Assembly (NCBI GenBank): GCA_028554795.2
Contig: CM068830.1
Span: 115,314,714-115,378,713, forward strand
Reading direction: 5' to 3'
DNA from: Sinohyriopsis cumingii
Lineage: Eukaryota > Mollusca > Bivalvia > Unionida > Unionidae
Length of the DNA: 64,000 nt
Position numbers and translations under genes: made by a program. The notes below the pieces were generated by a model. It made no database searches. It had not been told where the DNA came from and worked only from the letters and a program-made list of their open reading frames with translations. Positions 1 to 10,500 of the stretch are shown piece after piece. Positions within the stretch are counted from its first letter, which is position 1; each line of letters starts with the position of its first letter.

Positions 1-24
1 ATACTTAACTGACCTGCTATTATT

Positions 25-265
25 ATTCTGCTTTTTAATTGGCCTGCTATTCATAGTGTGGGTATGTTTAATGGACATTCTATTCATAGTGTGGTACGTT
101 TAATGAACATTCTATTCATAGTGTGGTACGTTTAATGGACATGCTATTCATAGTGTGGTATGTTTGATGGACATGCTGTTCTTAATGTGTTTTTTGTTGT
201 GTTTTTTTTTTTTTTTAATTTACGTACTGTTCTTAGTGTGGGTATGTTTAATGAACATGCTTCAG
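25..265. repeat. Tandem repeat, about 32-bp unit
   Basis: A unit of about 32 bp, recognisable by GTGTGGTACGTTTAATG followed by ACATTCTATTCATA, recurs about four times with substitutions. A poly-T tract and a degenerate last copy follow. It is non-coding. Confidence 0.75.
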
Positions 266-2544
266 TGGCCAGCTAAGAAATATCGTTTATATGTGGGAAG
301 GGGGTAAACAAGTAGGTTAAGGTTTTGTGGGACACAACCCCATGTTGAGAATCAGAGACGAAACCCCTGCATTTCAGGGTTTCCAATGCATAATTGTTAA
401 CCAACTAATTGTATAGGAAACCTACTCAAGTACAGTTTCCACTTGTTTTCTGCTCAAATGTTTGGGGTGGAAGGGAGATGGGCAAAAGTCATACTGGTTC
501 CGCCTTCGCCTGTACGATATAATTTATGTACGTTCAGGAATGTAGCTGTAGATTGCAAACTGCTGTCTTGCGCAGTAATTTTTTTTATTTTTTATTTTTT
601 TATTGTGACCCCAAACCAGTTGGGAGTATCAATTCGCCTCATGCATCTGATACAATTTCTGGCTTGACAGAAAGGGTCGATATTACTCTAGCTGATCTGC
701 TGGCTTGAGATCATGTGATGTTGTCACTGCCCGCTGATCAGTAGTGATTATTATCGCGCCTCAAAACTAGTGTACATAGGAAATAATAGAAAGAAGTTAT
801 TAAAGGTATGACTTAAACCAGGAAGTGTCCTATATTGTGGCCAGATTTTCACCACATGTAAACTGTATGTAATCTAAAACAGACTTATTGTTAGTTTACG
901 TTCATTTTTGAATTATAGTGCATTCTGGAAGCATACGCATCTAAATTTTGACATTATTTAACGTAATTATTCTTCTTTCCGTACCACATACTTAAATATC
1001 TTCTTTCACGGATAAAAATCAAAATACATTTAAAACTGTAAAAATTCCTAATAACAATCTCCCTTGCAGGTCATGTGCTGATAAGTAGAATATAACACAA
1101 CCAGCCTTCGGCCCGTTCACATATGTCTGCATTATAAGTAGGTGTTTACAAAGTGTGTCCGCGTGTGCATTATACGTAAATGGTAATAAAGTGTGTATGT
1201 GTGTGCATTATTTTTAAGTGTTAATAAAGTGTGCATGTGTGTGCATTATCCTGATGATGAAAAAGGTTATGAAAGTCATACACCGATATATGTCGAGTAT
1301 TTGTTGACCTTTTATATTCCTTCGTGTTCCTTTTGAGTATTGTTTGTAATATTGTTGTTATTTTGAGTTATGATATATTTACTATAAAATAGTATTTATC
1401 ATCGATGGCTGATATACGCGCAAGCAATCTGGGTAGTAAAACTTTCACAATATCCACTGCGTGCTGCATTTGTCACTAGATACATTAACCGTTTTCAACA
1501 CATGGGATGTATTTTTTGCGTCACAGATGGTTACATTTGTAATCAAATTTGATCTATTACTTTTGCCGTTGTTTACATGCATGAGAGTGAGTTGGTGGGT
1601 GGGTGGTTGGTGCATTTGACACGAAAATTGTATGTTTATTTCTTTAATTGCATTATTAAGCAAAATGGTATTTTCGGTGAATTAAAACTTTTCTCTCCCC
1701 CCACCCCGACATTCTTTCCTGAAGAGTAACAATTGTGGTTTTTTATATTTAATTTTTAAAGAAGATGATGATGATAACATGTGTTGTTTCATTATGTATT
1801 GTTGCTATTGATGTTGTAGAATGAATTTTTGGGCTGGCTTCGACTCTCATCTTAGATTATTTATATTATTATGCAAATCCATTTAGCAAATCAAACTGGG
1901 ACTATTCAATCGAGGACAAACCCGACAAACAGATGTATTGTCTGTAAACAATATGCATGGAAAAAGACAAAGTAATAACCAAAGCAAATGGTTTTAATTT
2001 TTGTAAAAGTGATAAGTTCGCTTCTATGTATTCATTTGTACATTGCAATATTTATTTTAAATGTGTAATGTTATAATCTATATGATCTTATTTATGGATT
2101 TAATTCTGTCAGTGTGTTTCTTAGTTAATTCTAGGTCACTTCATGTACTTTGACATTCTCGACAGTGCTTATAAAACTAAATTAGGCAAGCTATTGCAGG
2201 ATATGTGTCACTTTGTTCCAGATGCTGCAGTTACGTATTCAACAACGACAATTCGAGCATTTTCAAAACTTATCATGGTGTTATCATTTTTTTTAAATAT
2301 TTGGTTTTTGTTGTCATTTATAAGTGCTCCATCTTCAAATTGGTTATCATCGCCTGCTGTCAAGAGTATTCAAGCCGCAATATGACATGACTTCTTCCTT
2401 TTTCTTTTTGGTGGTTCTATCCATGGGTAGGGTACACAAAAAGCTCCCTCAAGGTTTTGTCACGAGCACTAATAAGTATGCCTTATGTAAATTGTAGCTA
2501 AAATGTAACATTTTTAATCAAGATAATTTATATTCCAGTAAGAT
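266..2544. other. Host intergenic DNA, no gene seen
   Basis: This AT-rich stretch has only short random-looking frames with no recognisable motif. It includes a short repeat of about 38 bp around 1129-1250 built on GCATTAT and AATAAAGTGTG. I see no gene or RNA here. Confidence 0.5.
1129..1250. repeat. Short tandem repeat, about 38-bp unit
   Basis: About three imperfect copies of a unit containing GCATTAT and TAATAAAGTGTG occur in a row. The array is low-complexity and non-coding. Confidence 0.6.
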
Positions 2545-2765
2545 TCCTTGATGACAGAAATACTTGTTTCATGAGAAATTATTATTGAATTCTTGTGAAT
2601 TTTTAAATAATGTAAGCTGCAAGTATAAATAGCTGTGTAAAATACCAGTATACACAGTTGTATAAAATACCGGTATAAACGGTCGTATAAAATGCCAGTA
2701 TAAACATTCGTAAGGTGGTTTCTTTACAATATCAGTGTCGCTTTGTGTGAGAAAATTTAATAACA
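2545..2765. repeat. Dispersed repeat with a 25-bp core, short copy
   Basis: The segment starts with TGATGACAGAAATACTTG and continues into three or four degenerate 25-bp units of the type AAAATACCAGTATAAAC. The same flank and core occur at 22130-22765 with about 21 core units. The two loci are therefore copies of one repeat family whose internal array varies in length. A Helitron-derived or similar non-autonomous element with a tandem core is possible, but I cannot show its ends. Confidence 0.65.
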
Positions 2766-2890
2766 ATTCATGCTTTATGTTTATTAATGTCTTCTAATAG
2801 AATTCATAATTCAAAGTACTTTGGGCAATGTCAATGCGTGTTATATAATATTACGACCTTAGACCATATCTGGAACAAAGAAACTACCTG

Positions 2891-2896
2891 TTTGTG
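2891..2896. repeat. Element 1 target site duplication, left
   Basis: TTTGTG directly abuts the left terminus and matches TCTGTG at 20399-20404 in five of six positions. Confidence 0.75.
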
Positions 2897-3237
2897 AGTA
2901 GTAAATGGGGCCACCCTAGGGACAATGGGACTTAGCATTAAAAACACCCCTGGGCCACTCTAGGGACAATGGAAATTTAACATGGAGAAAAATCGTGGGT
3001 CACTCTAGGGACAATGGGAATTTAACATAGAGTTTGGGCTTGTCTAGGGACAAGGGGAATTGAACATGGGAATAGAGTTTGGGTTTGTCTAGGGACAAGG
3101 GGAATTGAATATGGGATTTTTTTTAAAAAAAAGTTTTTTTAAATTTAAATTTAAATTTAAATTTAAAAAGGGTAGGCAATGGAAAGGCTATCTCTTTTCG
3201 AGAAATATGGCTGGCCCTGAAAAGGGCCTTTGGGTTT
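2897..3237 (+). repeat. Element 1 left terminal inverted repeat
   Basis: It is the near-perfect inverse of 20058-20398. It contains four or five spaced copies of a box of the type TCTAGGGACAAGGGGAATT, then an AAATTT tract, and ends inward with a GGCCC-TGAAAA-GGGCC hairpin followed by TTTGGGTTT. Confidence 0.95.
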
Positions 3238-3262
3238 ATGTTAATGTATCCATTAACATAAA
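3235..3262. other. Perfect 12-bp stem hairpin at the inner edge of the left TIR
   Basis: TTTATGTTAATG, a four-base TATC loop and the exact complement CATTAACATAAA form a perfect palindrome. It straddles the end of the inverted repeat and has no equivalent at the right end. The role is unknown. Confidence 0.8.
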
Positions 3263-3705
3263 GGGTACCGCATTGGTCTTCTTCTTGTCCTTAGGCTACG
3301 TTTCACTGTAGGACCGTAAATCAGGACTCTTTTCAGGCATCCTTGTCTTTCTACGTAGATCCTACGTATCCACAGACTGGTGTTTGTCCTGTGGACAACG
3401 GTCCACTTGGATCGGACATACATGGGTATGTCCGTCCGGAACATCATGGAAGACACAAGCGTAGAAGATTGCACATCGGTCCACATCTTGAAGCGACGAG
3501 AACAGGTGAATCAGTGCACTGAACTGCGCTTATTTATAGGTAGAGGTAGGATTGAAACGGATTGAGTTCATTCTCCAATCCAAACACGCGTTACAAAATT
3601 CAGTCAGCCCGCATCCAATCCGAAGACATTAGTCTGTGACGTAAGTTAGTCTATATAGATTCGCTAGCGCTTGTGTGCAGTCAATCTATGCGACAGTGAT
3701 TCAAC
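3263..3705 (+). promoter_or_regulatory. Leader region with TATA box for the first gene
   Basis: There is no gene here. A TATATAGA box at about 3652 lies 54 nt upstream of the ATG at 3706, the same spacing seen at many other genes of this element. Confidence 0.5.
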
Positions 3706-4233
3706 ATGACGGAAATTCAGAAAACGATCCATTGGGGTGCACCAGCAGGGGAGACCGCCCAAGGGAACCCGGACTTACTTTCAGAAGAGGTGAATTGGGA
3801 TTTTGTGGATTTTCTTACCTCGCAAGAATTTGTTCCGGAACCTTCGTCATTACCGCAAGTGGAGAATTTTAGACAGAGACAGAAAGAAGAATTGGAGAAA
3901 TTTATGCAACGACAAAAGGAAGTGGAACAAGCTTTTCTCCTACAGCAACAGCAACAGCAACAAGAAGAGGTAAGAAAAAAACAACAGCAACAACAGCAAG
4001 AAGAAGTAGCAGCAAAGAAACAAGAGGGTGAAAATCAAACGGCTACGGTACTGTTGGACATTTTAGCGGAGTTAAGAAGTCTGAAACAGATGTATCAGAC
4101 TTCTTTATCACGACCGAAGAGAATACGACCTTCCCGAGCTAAACACGCCAACCCTGTGACTAAGCCTGTCGTACCACCCTTAGTGATTTCAACCCAATCA
4201 TCAGAAGTAGGCCTTGGCCGTGCAAAGGCTTAA
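3706..4233 (+). CDS. Coiled-coil, polyglutamine-rich protein of unknown function
   Basis: This 175-residue protein is not a family I recognise. Residues about 50-110 are dominated by Gln, Glu and Lys in heptad-like order, with two polyglutamine runs encoded largely by CAA and CAG, so a long coiled coil is expected. The C-terminal third is basic (a KRIRPSRAK segment) and ends with a Val/Pro-rich tail. A TATA box about 54 nt upstream supports the ATG used. It lies just inside the left TIR and is followed by a TIR-like hairpin module. Small coiled-coil proteins with glutamine runs also sit at the other end of the element, so a shared accessory role is possible but unproven. Confidence 0.6.
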   Translation: MTEIQKTIHWGAPAGETAQGNPDLLSEEVNWDFVDFLTSQEFVPEPSSLPQVENFRQRQKEELEKFMQRQKEVEQAFLLQQQQQQQEEVRKKQQQQQQEEVAAKKQEGENQTATVLLDILAELRSLKQMYQTSLSRPKRIRPSRAKHANPVTKPVVPPLVISTQSSEVGLGRAKA

Positions 4234-4275
4234 GGCAGTTAAAGTTGATTGGTTAAACTCATTCCTACACCATAA

Positions 4276-4335
4276 AGAAAAAAGGCCCTTTTCAGGGCCA
4301 CCCACATTTCTCGAAAAGAAATACAATTTCAATTT
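4276..4335 (+). other. TIR-like hairpin module behind the first gene
   Basis: GGCCC-TTTTCA-GGGCC followed by CTCGAAAAGAAATA matches the inner edge of the TIR over about 60 bp. Related modules follow two right-end genes. It may act in transcript termination or processing. The rest of the gap to 4546 holds nothing I recognise. Confidence 0.6.
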
Positions 4336-4546
4336 GCCAATAACTCAAAAATAAACCCCACCCATTTTACCCTTATAGTACGTGCCTGTGTATGAGTGCG
4401 TGAGTGTAGCTTCTTATTTTAAAATCAAAACTCAAAGACACTTACCTTATATCATTCATGTATTCTTTTATCCATTTTTTACAATCCAATTCACAATTCA
4501 CCACAGAATACTTTAAAAAGTTTGTACACTTGTTCTTTCTCATTAT

Positions 4547-5038
4547 TTAGTCTCTCTGTTTTTTGAAAATCTTCACCGTTTTTTCCTCATTTTCTTCCCT
4601 TCTTCTTTTCTTCTCCTGTTTCTTTGCCTCTTTTAAATAGAATTGTCTTCTTTCTTCCTCTTCTTCCTCTGAAGAATCCCTCTCTTCGTTCGAAGAATCC
4701 CTCTCTTCTTCCGAAGAATCCCTCTCTTCTTCTGAAGAATCCTTCTTTTCTTCTGACTCCTCTTGTTTCTTTTTTGGGCAATCTGGAGACCAATGTCCTT
4801 TTTCTTTACAATAATAACAGGTATCGTGACTTTTGTCTTTTTTAGCCTCTGTTTTTTTTCTTTTTTGACGGTCTGGACACTCTGAAGACCAATGCTCTTT
4901 CTTCTGACAGATATAGCAAGTATCCTGACTTTTATCTCGAAAGGAAGGAGAGTAGTCCGTAGGCTGGTCTGAAGAGAATTTTCTAATGACCCCTCGCAAA
5001 GCTCTGACGAAACGTTCCATCTGGGTAGTCTCTTCCAT
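4547..5038 (-). CDS. Protein with two CCHC zinc knuckles and an acidic repeat
   Basis: From the ATG at 5038 the protein has 163 residues. Two retroviral-type zinc knuckles with C-X2-C-X4-H-X4-C spacing are visible: CYICQKKEHWSSEC and CYYCKEKGHWSPDC. They are followed by a tandem Asp-Ser-Ser-Glu-Glu-Glu-Arg repeat encoded by 24-bp units, then a Lys/Arg/Glu tail. CCHC knuckles normally bind single-stranded nucleic acid, so a role with nucleic acid is likely. The start at 5038 is preferred over the upstream ATG at 5086 because a TATATAAAAGG box at about 5091-5103 lies about 57 nt before it. The gene is divergent from the polymerase gene. Knuckles of this type are usual in Gag proteins and unusual in Polintons. 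Confidence 0.7.
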   Translation of the reverse strand: MEETTQMERFVRALRGVIRKFSSDQPTDYSPSFRDKSQDTCYICQKKEHWSSECPDRQKRKKTEAKKDKSHDTCYYCKEKGHWSPDCPKKKQEESEEKKDSSEEERDSSEEERDSSNEERDSSEEEEEERRQFYLKEAKKQEKKRRREENEEKTVKIFKKQRD

Positions 5039-5084
5039 CGTCGTGCTCGGTTTGAGAGTGAAATGAATAGTGAAAGGACAAGAC

Positions 5085-5130
5085 ACACACCCTTTTATAT
5101 ACGCTGGTTTGTCATGACTATAAATTAGTC
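5085..5130. promoter_or_regulatory. Back-to-back TATA boxes of a divergent promoter
   Basis: TATATAAAAG (minus strand, about 5091-5100) and TATAAATTAG (plus strand, about 5119) lie some 20 bp apart. They stand about 55 nt from the two divergent start codons at 5038 and 5173. Confidence 0.55.
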
Positions 5131-5172
5131 TATGGTGTTTAAACTTGAGTCATTTGACGTTTTGCACTCAAG

Positions 5173-8100
5173 ATGAAACGATCCTATTCATTCGAGAAGA
5201 ACGAAGAAGAAGAAGAAAGTAAGAGGCAGAAACGTGATCTATCGCCTCGTACCAGGGCTGAAATCTTGGCACAAATTCATGCCAGTGATTTTGAAGAGGA
5301 CATGAGTAAACCAGAATGCGAACCTTCTAAACCAAGTTCACCACCCTTTGTCAACCCTGAAAAGTACTATTCCATTCGAGAGACGGAAAAGCGCTCCTCT
5401 AGAAAATTTAGAACCACGGCTTACACCTACACGGTGAAGTTTAAAGATTTCAAGTCCGACGTACCCTTGGAGAAAGCAGAAGGGTTTATCACCGAGATGT
5501 GGGATTCTTTGCTCACCTCACTCAAGCGACAATGTCAACCCAAAGAAGACGATCGCTTGACACTATCCATAGATCACGACGGTTTGAAATCCCCTGTTTG
5601 GATCGAGTTTAGCAGACCCGCAGAACTAACCCCTTCCAAAGTCATGGACAAGATTCAACACGTACAACAATCTAATGACCAGTTTGACATCACCGATGGA
5701 AAAGCCACACTGAAAATGGCTCACGTCTCTCCTCCTCAAGGGACAGGACGCAAAAAGATGTTATTGGTGGACGACCTTCGCAACACCAAAACAAGTCTCG
5801 TCCGAATTAACAACCCTCAAGACCAGATGTGCTTAGCCCGTGCCATCGTGGTGGGACGAACCTATGCCAACAAGAACGACACGGTAGAATGGAAAAGAAC
5901 GTGGGAGAACATTCGAAAATCGAACCGAACCAAACAACGAAACGAAGCAGAACTCCTGTTGCAACAAGCTGGCCTGTCCAAAGACACACCCTGTGGCATT
6001 CCTGAGATGTGCACCCTCAAGAAATGCGCGGACCTCTGTTGTTTCGAGGCCAAGACTTTAAGGACGGAAAATACATTCATGTTTATCATCACGATGACCA
6101 TTTCGATACCATTACCAGTATCACCGGATTCCTGGGATACAGATATTACTGTGAGAAATGTGACTATGGTTATAATAATCGAGAACAACACAAACATTGT
6201 GGATGGAAATGCCCAGGATGTTTGGCCTCTCCACCCTGTCTGAGCGAAGAACCAGTGCCTTGTTCGACTTGTCTGCGCACGTTTGTCAGCCCTACCTGTT
6301 ACCAACAACATTTGAAAACACAAGGTTCACAGAAGAAATGTGCTTGTCAACTCCTGAGATTGTGCCCTACGTGTAGACAAGGCATACGTACCAACAGTAC
6401 CAAGGCACACGTATGTCGAGGAAAGAAAAAATGTCACATTTGTCACCACATCGTGGACTTGGAACACGAATGCTACGTGCAAAAATACCAACCCCCACCA
6501 GAGAAAGAGGACGGTCACAAGAAGAAAGGCAATTTCATCTTTTTCGATTTCGAATGCATGCAAGAGACCGGCATTCACATTCCTAATTTCTGCGTGGCTC
6601 ATCGAGCGTGCGAGAAGTGCATTCAAGAACCTATCTTCAGTCATTGCCCTCACTGCAGCAAGATTCCTGGAGGGCGTGAACAAATCTTTCGAGGACCGAA
6701 CACGTTAGCCGATTTTGCCCAATGGGTCTTAGACCCCATCGACAAGACGTGGAGCCAAGAGGACATCGAACGTTACGGAGACTGTCATCGTCATGCCACA
6801 GTGATGGCTCACAATTTCTCCGGATACGATGGACAGTTTCTTCTCAGATACTATACGGAACAAGGCACCGAGCGTCCTAAAGTGACTTTGAACGGAGCCA
6901 AAATCATTTTCATGCAAGTGGGACAAGTGCAGTTTAAAGATTCGATGAGTTACTTGGCCATGCCTTTGAGTCGAATGCCTAAAACGTTTGGAATGACATA
7001 AATGGCTAAAGGGTACTTTCCTCACTTTTTCAATACGGAAGCCAATCAACATGCCGTTCTACCCCATTTGCCTGAGGCTCACTATTACGACCCCGACAAC
7101 ATGCGTACCGAACAACGAGAAGCTTTCTACGCTTGGTACCAGGCTCAAGCCTCGGACCCTTTCGACTTTCAGGAAGAAATGCTAAAGTACTGTCGTTCCG
7201 ACGTGGACATTTTACGGCGTTGCTGTGGAAAATTTCGAGAACTGTTCATGGAACACGGAGGGGTGGATCCTTTGAAAGAAGCTTGCACCATTGCCAAAGC
7301 GTGTTCCTTAGTGTATCGACAACGATTCATGCCTGAAAACACCGTAGCTGTCATCAGTCCTCAAACGACCCACTTTGTCAAACGTCAATACTCGGTCAAA
7401 GCCCTACGTTGGTTACATTACTTGTGCGACAAGGAAGACAAGTGGATTCAGCATGCCCGCAACGGAGGGGGCGAAAAGACCATCGGAACGTATTCGGTCG
7501 ATGGCTGGGACTTAGAAAACTCCAAGATCGTGTACGAGTTTAACGGCTGCTTATTTTACGGATGTCCCGTCTGTTACCCTGACCGTAGCACTAAAAATCA
7601 GTTTTTACAACGAACCATGGAAGACTTGTACCAGGACACTTGTCAGCGGCGCCTAAAGTTAGAACAGCAAGGATACCAAGTGGTGGAAATGTGGGAACAC
7701 GAGTACGATCACCGTATGAAAACTGATCCCGAGTTTAAACGCCTCGTGGAAAGTTACCAGTTCATGGACCCGTTGAACCCGAGGGATAGTTTGTACGGAG
7801 GAAGGACCAATGCCACCTGTTTGCTGTACCAAGCCGACGAAGAGAAAGGAGAAGAAATCAAATACTTGGATGTGTGTTCGCTGTATCCCTACGTGTGCAA
7901 ATATTGTCGCTTTCCTGTAGGGCACCCGCGATTGCTGACGGAACACATCGACCTGAAAAACATTCGACAATACGAAGGCTTGATCAAGTGTAAAGTTTTG
8001 CCTCCCACGAACCTATACCATCCCGTCTTACCTCACCATTGTCAAGGCAAACTGATGTTTCCCTTGTGCCGTACTTGTGCCGAAACGTGCAACCAGGACC

Positions 8101-9197
8101 AACCTTGCCATCACAGCCAGGAAGAACGTGCCTTGACGGGAACCTGGGTCAGCGTGGAATTGTTCAAAGCTCTGGACATGGGATACCAACTGTTAGAAGT
8201 GTACGAAATTTGCCACTTTCCCAAGACACAACAGTACCACAAGGGTTACCCTACTCAGAAAGGCATTTTCGCCGACTACGTGGATGCCTTTTTGAAACTG
8301 AAACAAGAAGCCAGCGGCTATCCTTCCTGGTGTCACACTCCCGAAGACCAAATACAATTCAAAGAGAAATACTATGAACAAGAAGGCATCTCTTTAGACC
8401 ACATCGAGAAAAACGAAGGCAGGTGATCGTTTGCCAAAGTGATGTTAAATTGCTTGTTGGGTAAAATGGCACAACGACCGTGTTTACCCAAGACGGAATA
8501 TTTGACAGAACCTTCCCGCTACTTCCAGATGATTCACGACAAAACCAAATACATGAAACACGTGGACGTCGTTCGAGAGGATTTGATCTTGGTCAATTAC
8601 GAACAAGATCTGGACTTTGTACAAGACGACCCTTTTGGAAATGTCATCATTGCGGCTTACGTGACAGCTCATGCTCGCTTAAAATTGTACGAAGCTTTAG
8701 AACTGTTTGGGGGTCGCGTCCTGTACTTTGACACGGACAGTTGCATTTACATCCATCACCCGAGTCAACAGCACCCTGACATCGAAGGAGACCGTTTAGG
8801 AGCCTGGACAGACGAGCATCCCGACGACAAGATTCTAAGTTTCGTCAGTGGCGGTCCCAAAAATTACGGCTACGAATACCGGGATAAACAAGGAGAAGTG
8901 CACACGACGTGCAAAGTGAAAGGACTGACTCTGAATCATCGTACCAGTCGAGTGGTCAACTTTGGGGTATTGAAAGAAGCCTTGCAATCGGGAGAGGATG
9001 GAAACTTTAAAGTGACCACCTATCAACCGAACAAGATTGTACGTTTACCCACTCACCACATCGTCAGTCGACCCTTGAAAAAAGTCTATCAAATTGTATA
9101 CCAGAAGCGAGTGCGACTTCCCAATCACTTTACGTTGCCGTACAGTCACGTCGGTATTGGTCTGTATATAAAAAGGAACCCTAGGCAAGATCGATAG
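5173..9197 (+). pseudogene. pPolB: Protein-primed family B DNA polymerase, broken
   Basis: This is the replicative polymerase of Polinton-type elements, expected to copy the linear genome from a protein primer. Moving along the gene there is a charged N-terminal region, a Cys/His-rich block (about 6130-6480), exonuclease motif I FFDFE (about 6543), Exo II NFSGYDGQF (about 6815), Exo III YCRSDVDIL (about 7190), polymerase motif A DVCSLYP (about 7868), motif B region KVMLNCLLGK (about 8430) and motif C DTDS (about 8730). The full span of about 1340 codons fits the family. Three breaks are visible: a frameshift near 6000-6030, an in-frame TAA at 6999-7001 between Exo II and Exo III, and an in-frame TGA at 8424-8426 just before motif B. 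No product with all motifs can be made from one frame. Confidence 0.93.
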
Positions 9198-9223
9198 TTC
9201 ATTGTTCATTGAAGTAACTTACC
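9160..9223 (+). promoter_or_regulatory. TATA box upstream of the 9224 gene
   Basis: TATATAAAAAGG at about 9165 overlaps the 3' end of the polymerase gene and lies about 57 nt before the ATG at 9224. Confidence 0.45.
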
Positions 9224-9615
9224 ATGTCGTTGACGAAGAAGAAACCAGATTGGTTAGGAGTCAAATGTTGGACATCACCGAGACCAGGGTTTTGAGGCTT
9301 GGACACAAGAGGGGGCCCAGTATGCACGAGAGTTATTCAAGGAAAAAAGTTACTTTTCAACCCGTGTTAGTGACGGTGCCAGAAGAACCCGCCACCCAGG
9401 ACAGGACTGTCGTGGACAGGCCTGAAAGACCCTTTCGGGAGGACACTTGTGTGACCTTACCCCCTACGATAGAACTGGTTACAACTTTACCCAAAACATG
9501 TGGTTGTTGTACAGACACTTGTTTTTATTCCACGTTCATGGTTACCATGTGCCTTTTATTCTTGTACTTAAGCCTTTGGCTTTTATGTATCTTTGTCTTT
9601 CGTATTCATGTTTGA
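9224..9615 (+). pseudogene. Decayed small gene of unknown function
   Basis: The ATG at 9224 has a TATA box about 57 nt upstream but its frame closes after 23 codons, at a TTTTG run near 9290. Open, protein-like sequence then continues in another frame (from FEAWTQEGAQYARELF), and a third frame gives a C-terminal hydrophobic stretch rich in Leu and Phe (about 9520-9610). The most economical reading is a gene with one or more frameshifts. An AATAAA at about 9627 could be its polyadenylation signal. I do not recognise the family and see no protease or phospholipase motif. Confidence 0.45.
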
Positions 9616-9702
9616 AAAAAACATTCAATAAACGTGTTCTGAAAAAGTATATAAACTCTTGTCTTGTTTGTTTTTCGTGTCACAAGTGACATTTCTCACA
9701 CC

Positions 9703-10500
9703 ATGGCTACCTCTGCTGTCTCTGCTCCCTCTTCCTCTACTGTCAAAGTCATCGACGAACACTTAGATCGTGCCAGTTGGGAGGCATTTTATCTTCGCCA
9801 TCCCTTTAACATGCTCATTGCTGGACCTAGCGGTTCAGGCAAAACCGAATTCGTCAAACGTTTGATCGAACATAAACATCATTTGATCGATCGGCCACCT
9901 CAACGGATCGTGTGGTGTTACAAAGAGTGGCAATCGGCGTACAACCTCTTGCGAGAAAGTCAAGGCGATTCCATCGTGTTTGTGGAAGGCATTCCTAAAG
10001 AAGACGACGGCATCGTCTCTGACTCCCGTCAAACCCATTTGGTCATTTTCGACGACATGTTAGGAGAAGACGAAGAAGAAATTAAACGGTGGTTTACGCG
10101 CAAAGGGCATCACCGTAATGCCAGTGTCGTTTACATCACCCAAAATTTGTTTCAACAAAGTAAAGCCCATCGCACCATCAGTCTCAATGCGCATTACGTT
10201 GTCTTGTTTAAAAGCCCTCGAGATAAATCGCAAGTGCAAGTCTTAGCCAAACAGTTAGGAACGCCTTGGCTGACTCAGGCGTACGACGATGCCACTCAAA
10301 CGCCACACGCCTATTTACTCGTCGATTTGAAACCTACGACTCCCGAGGATTCGCGATTTCGTACCCACTTGTTTCACCACTGGTGCCAAGACGGAGGGCC
10401 TTGTCCTGTACACGTCTCCGTCCTCGACTTCATTTCACTCCCCATAAAAAAATCTATAAAAAACCTCAGACCCTTTTCGTGTGTCTCACACAGTGTGAAC
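9703..10500 (+). CDS. FtsK/HerA-type genome-packaging ATPase
   Basis: This is an A32-like ATPase that pumps the viral genome into the capsid. Walker A GPSGSGKT is at residues 41-48 and Walker B HLVIFDD at about 112-118. A conserved YITQNLF segment follows, as in other Polinton ATPases. The ATG at 9703 is chosen because TATATAAA lies about 54 nt upstream. An in-frame extension to 9664 exists but would start inside the leader. The frame does not stop at the expected end: it runs straight through a TATA-containing spacer into the next gene at 10501. The ATPase core (about 245 residues) is intact, and the missing stop is probably a small indel or substitution near 10440. Confidence 0.88.
10440..10500 (+). 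promoter_or_regulatory. TATA-containing spacer that is read in frame
   Basis: CCATAAAAAAATC and CTATAAAAAACC lie about 46-58 nt before the ATG at 10501, the usual promoter spacing in this element. The same bases form an open junction between two genes. Confidence 0.5.

Noticed and set aside
443..708. Two small overlapping plus-strand frames
   Set aside because: They are short, low-complexity (Phe-rich from a poly-T tract) and show no conserved motif or promoter.
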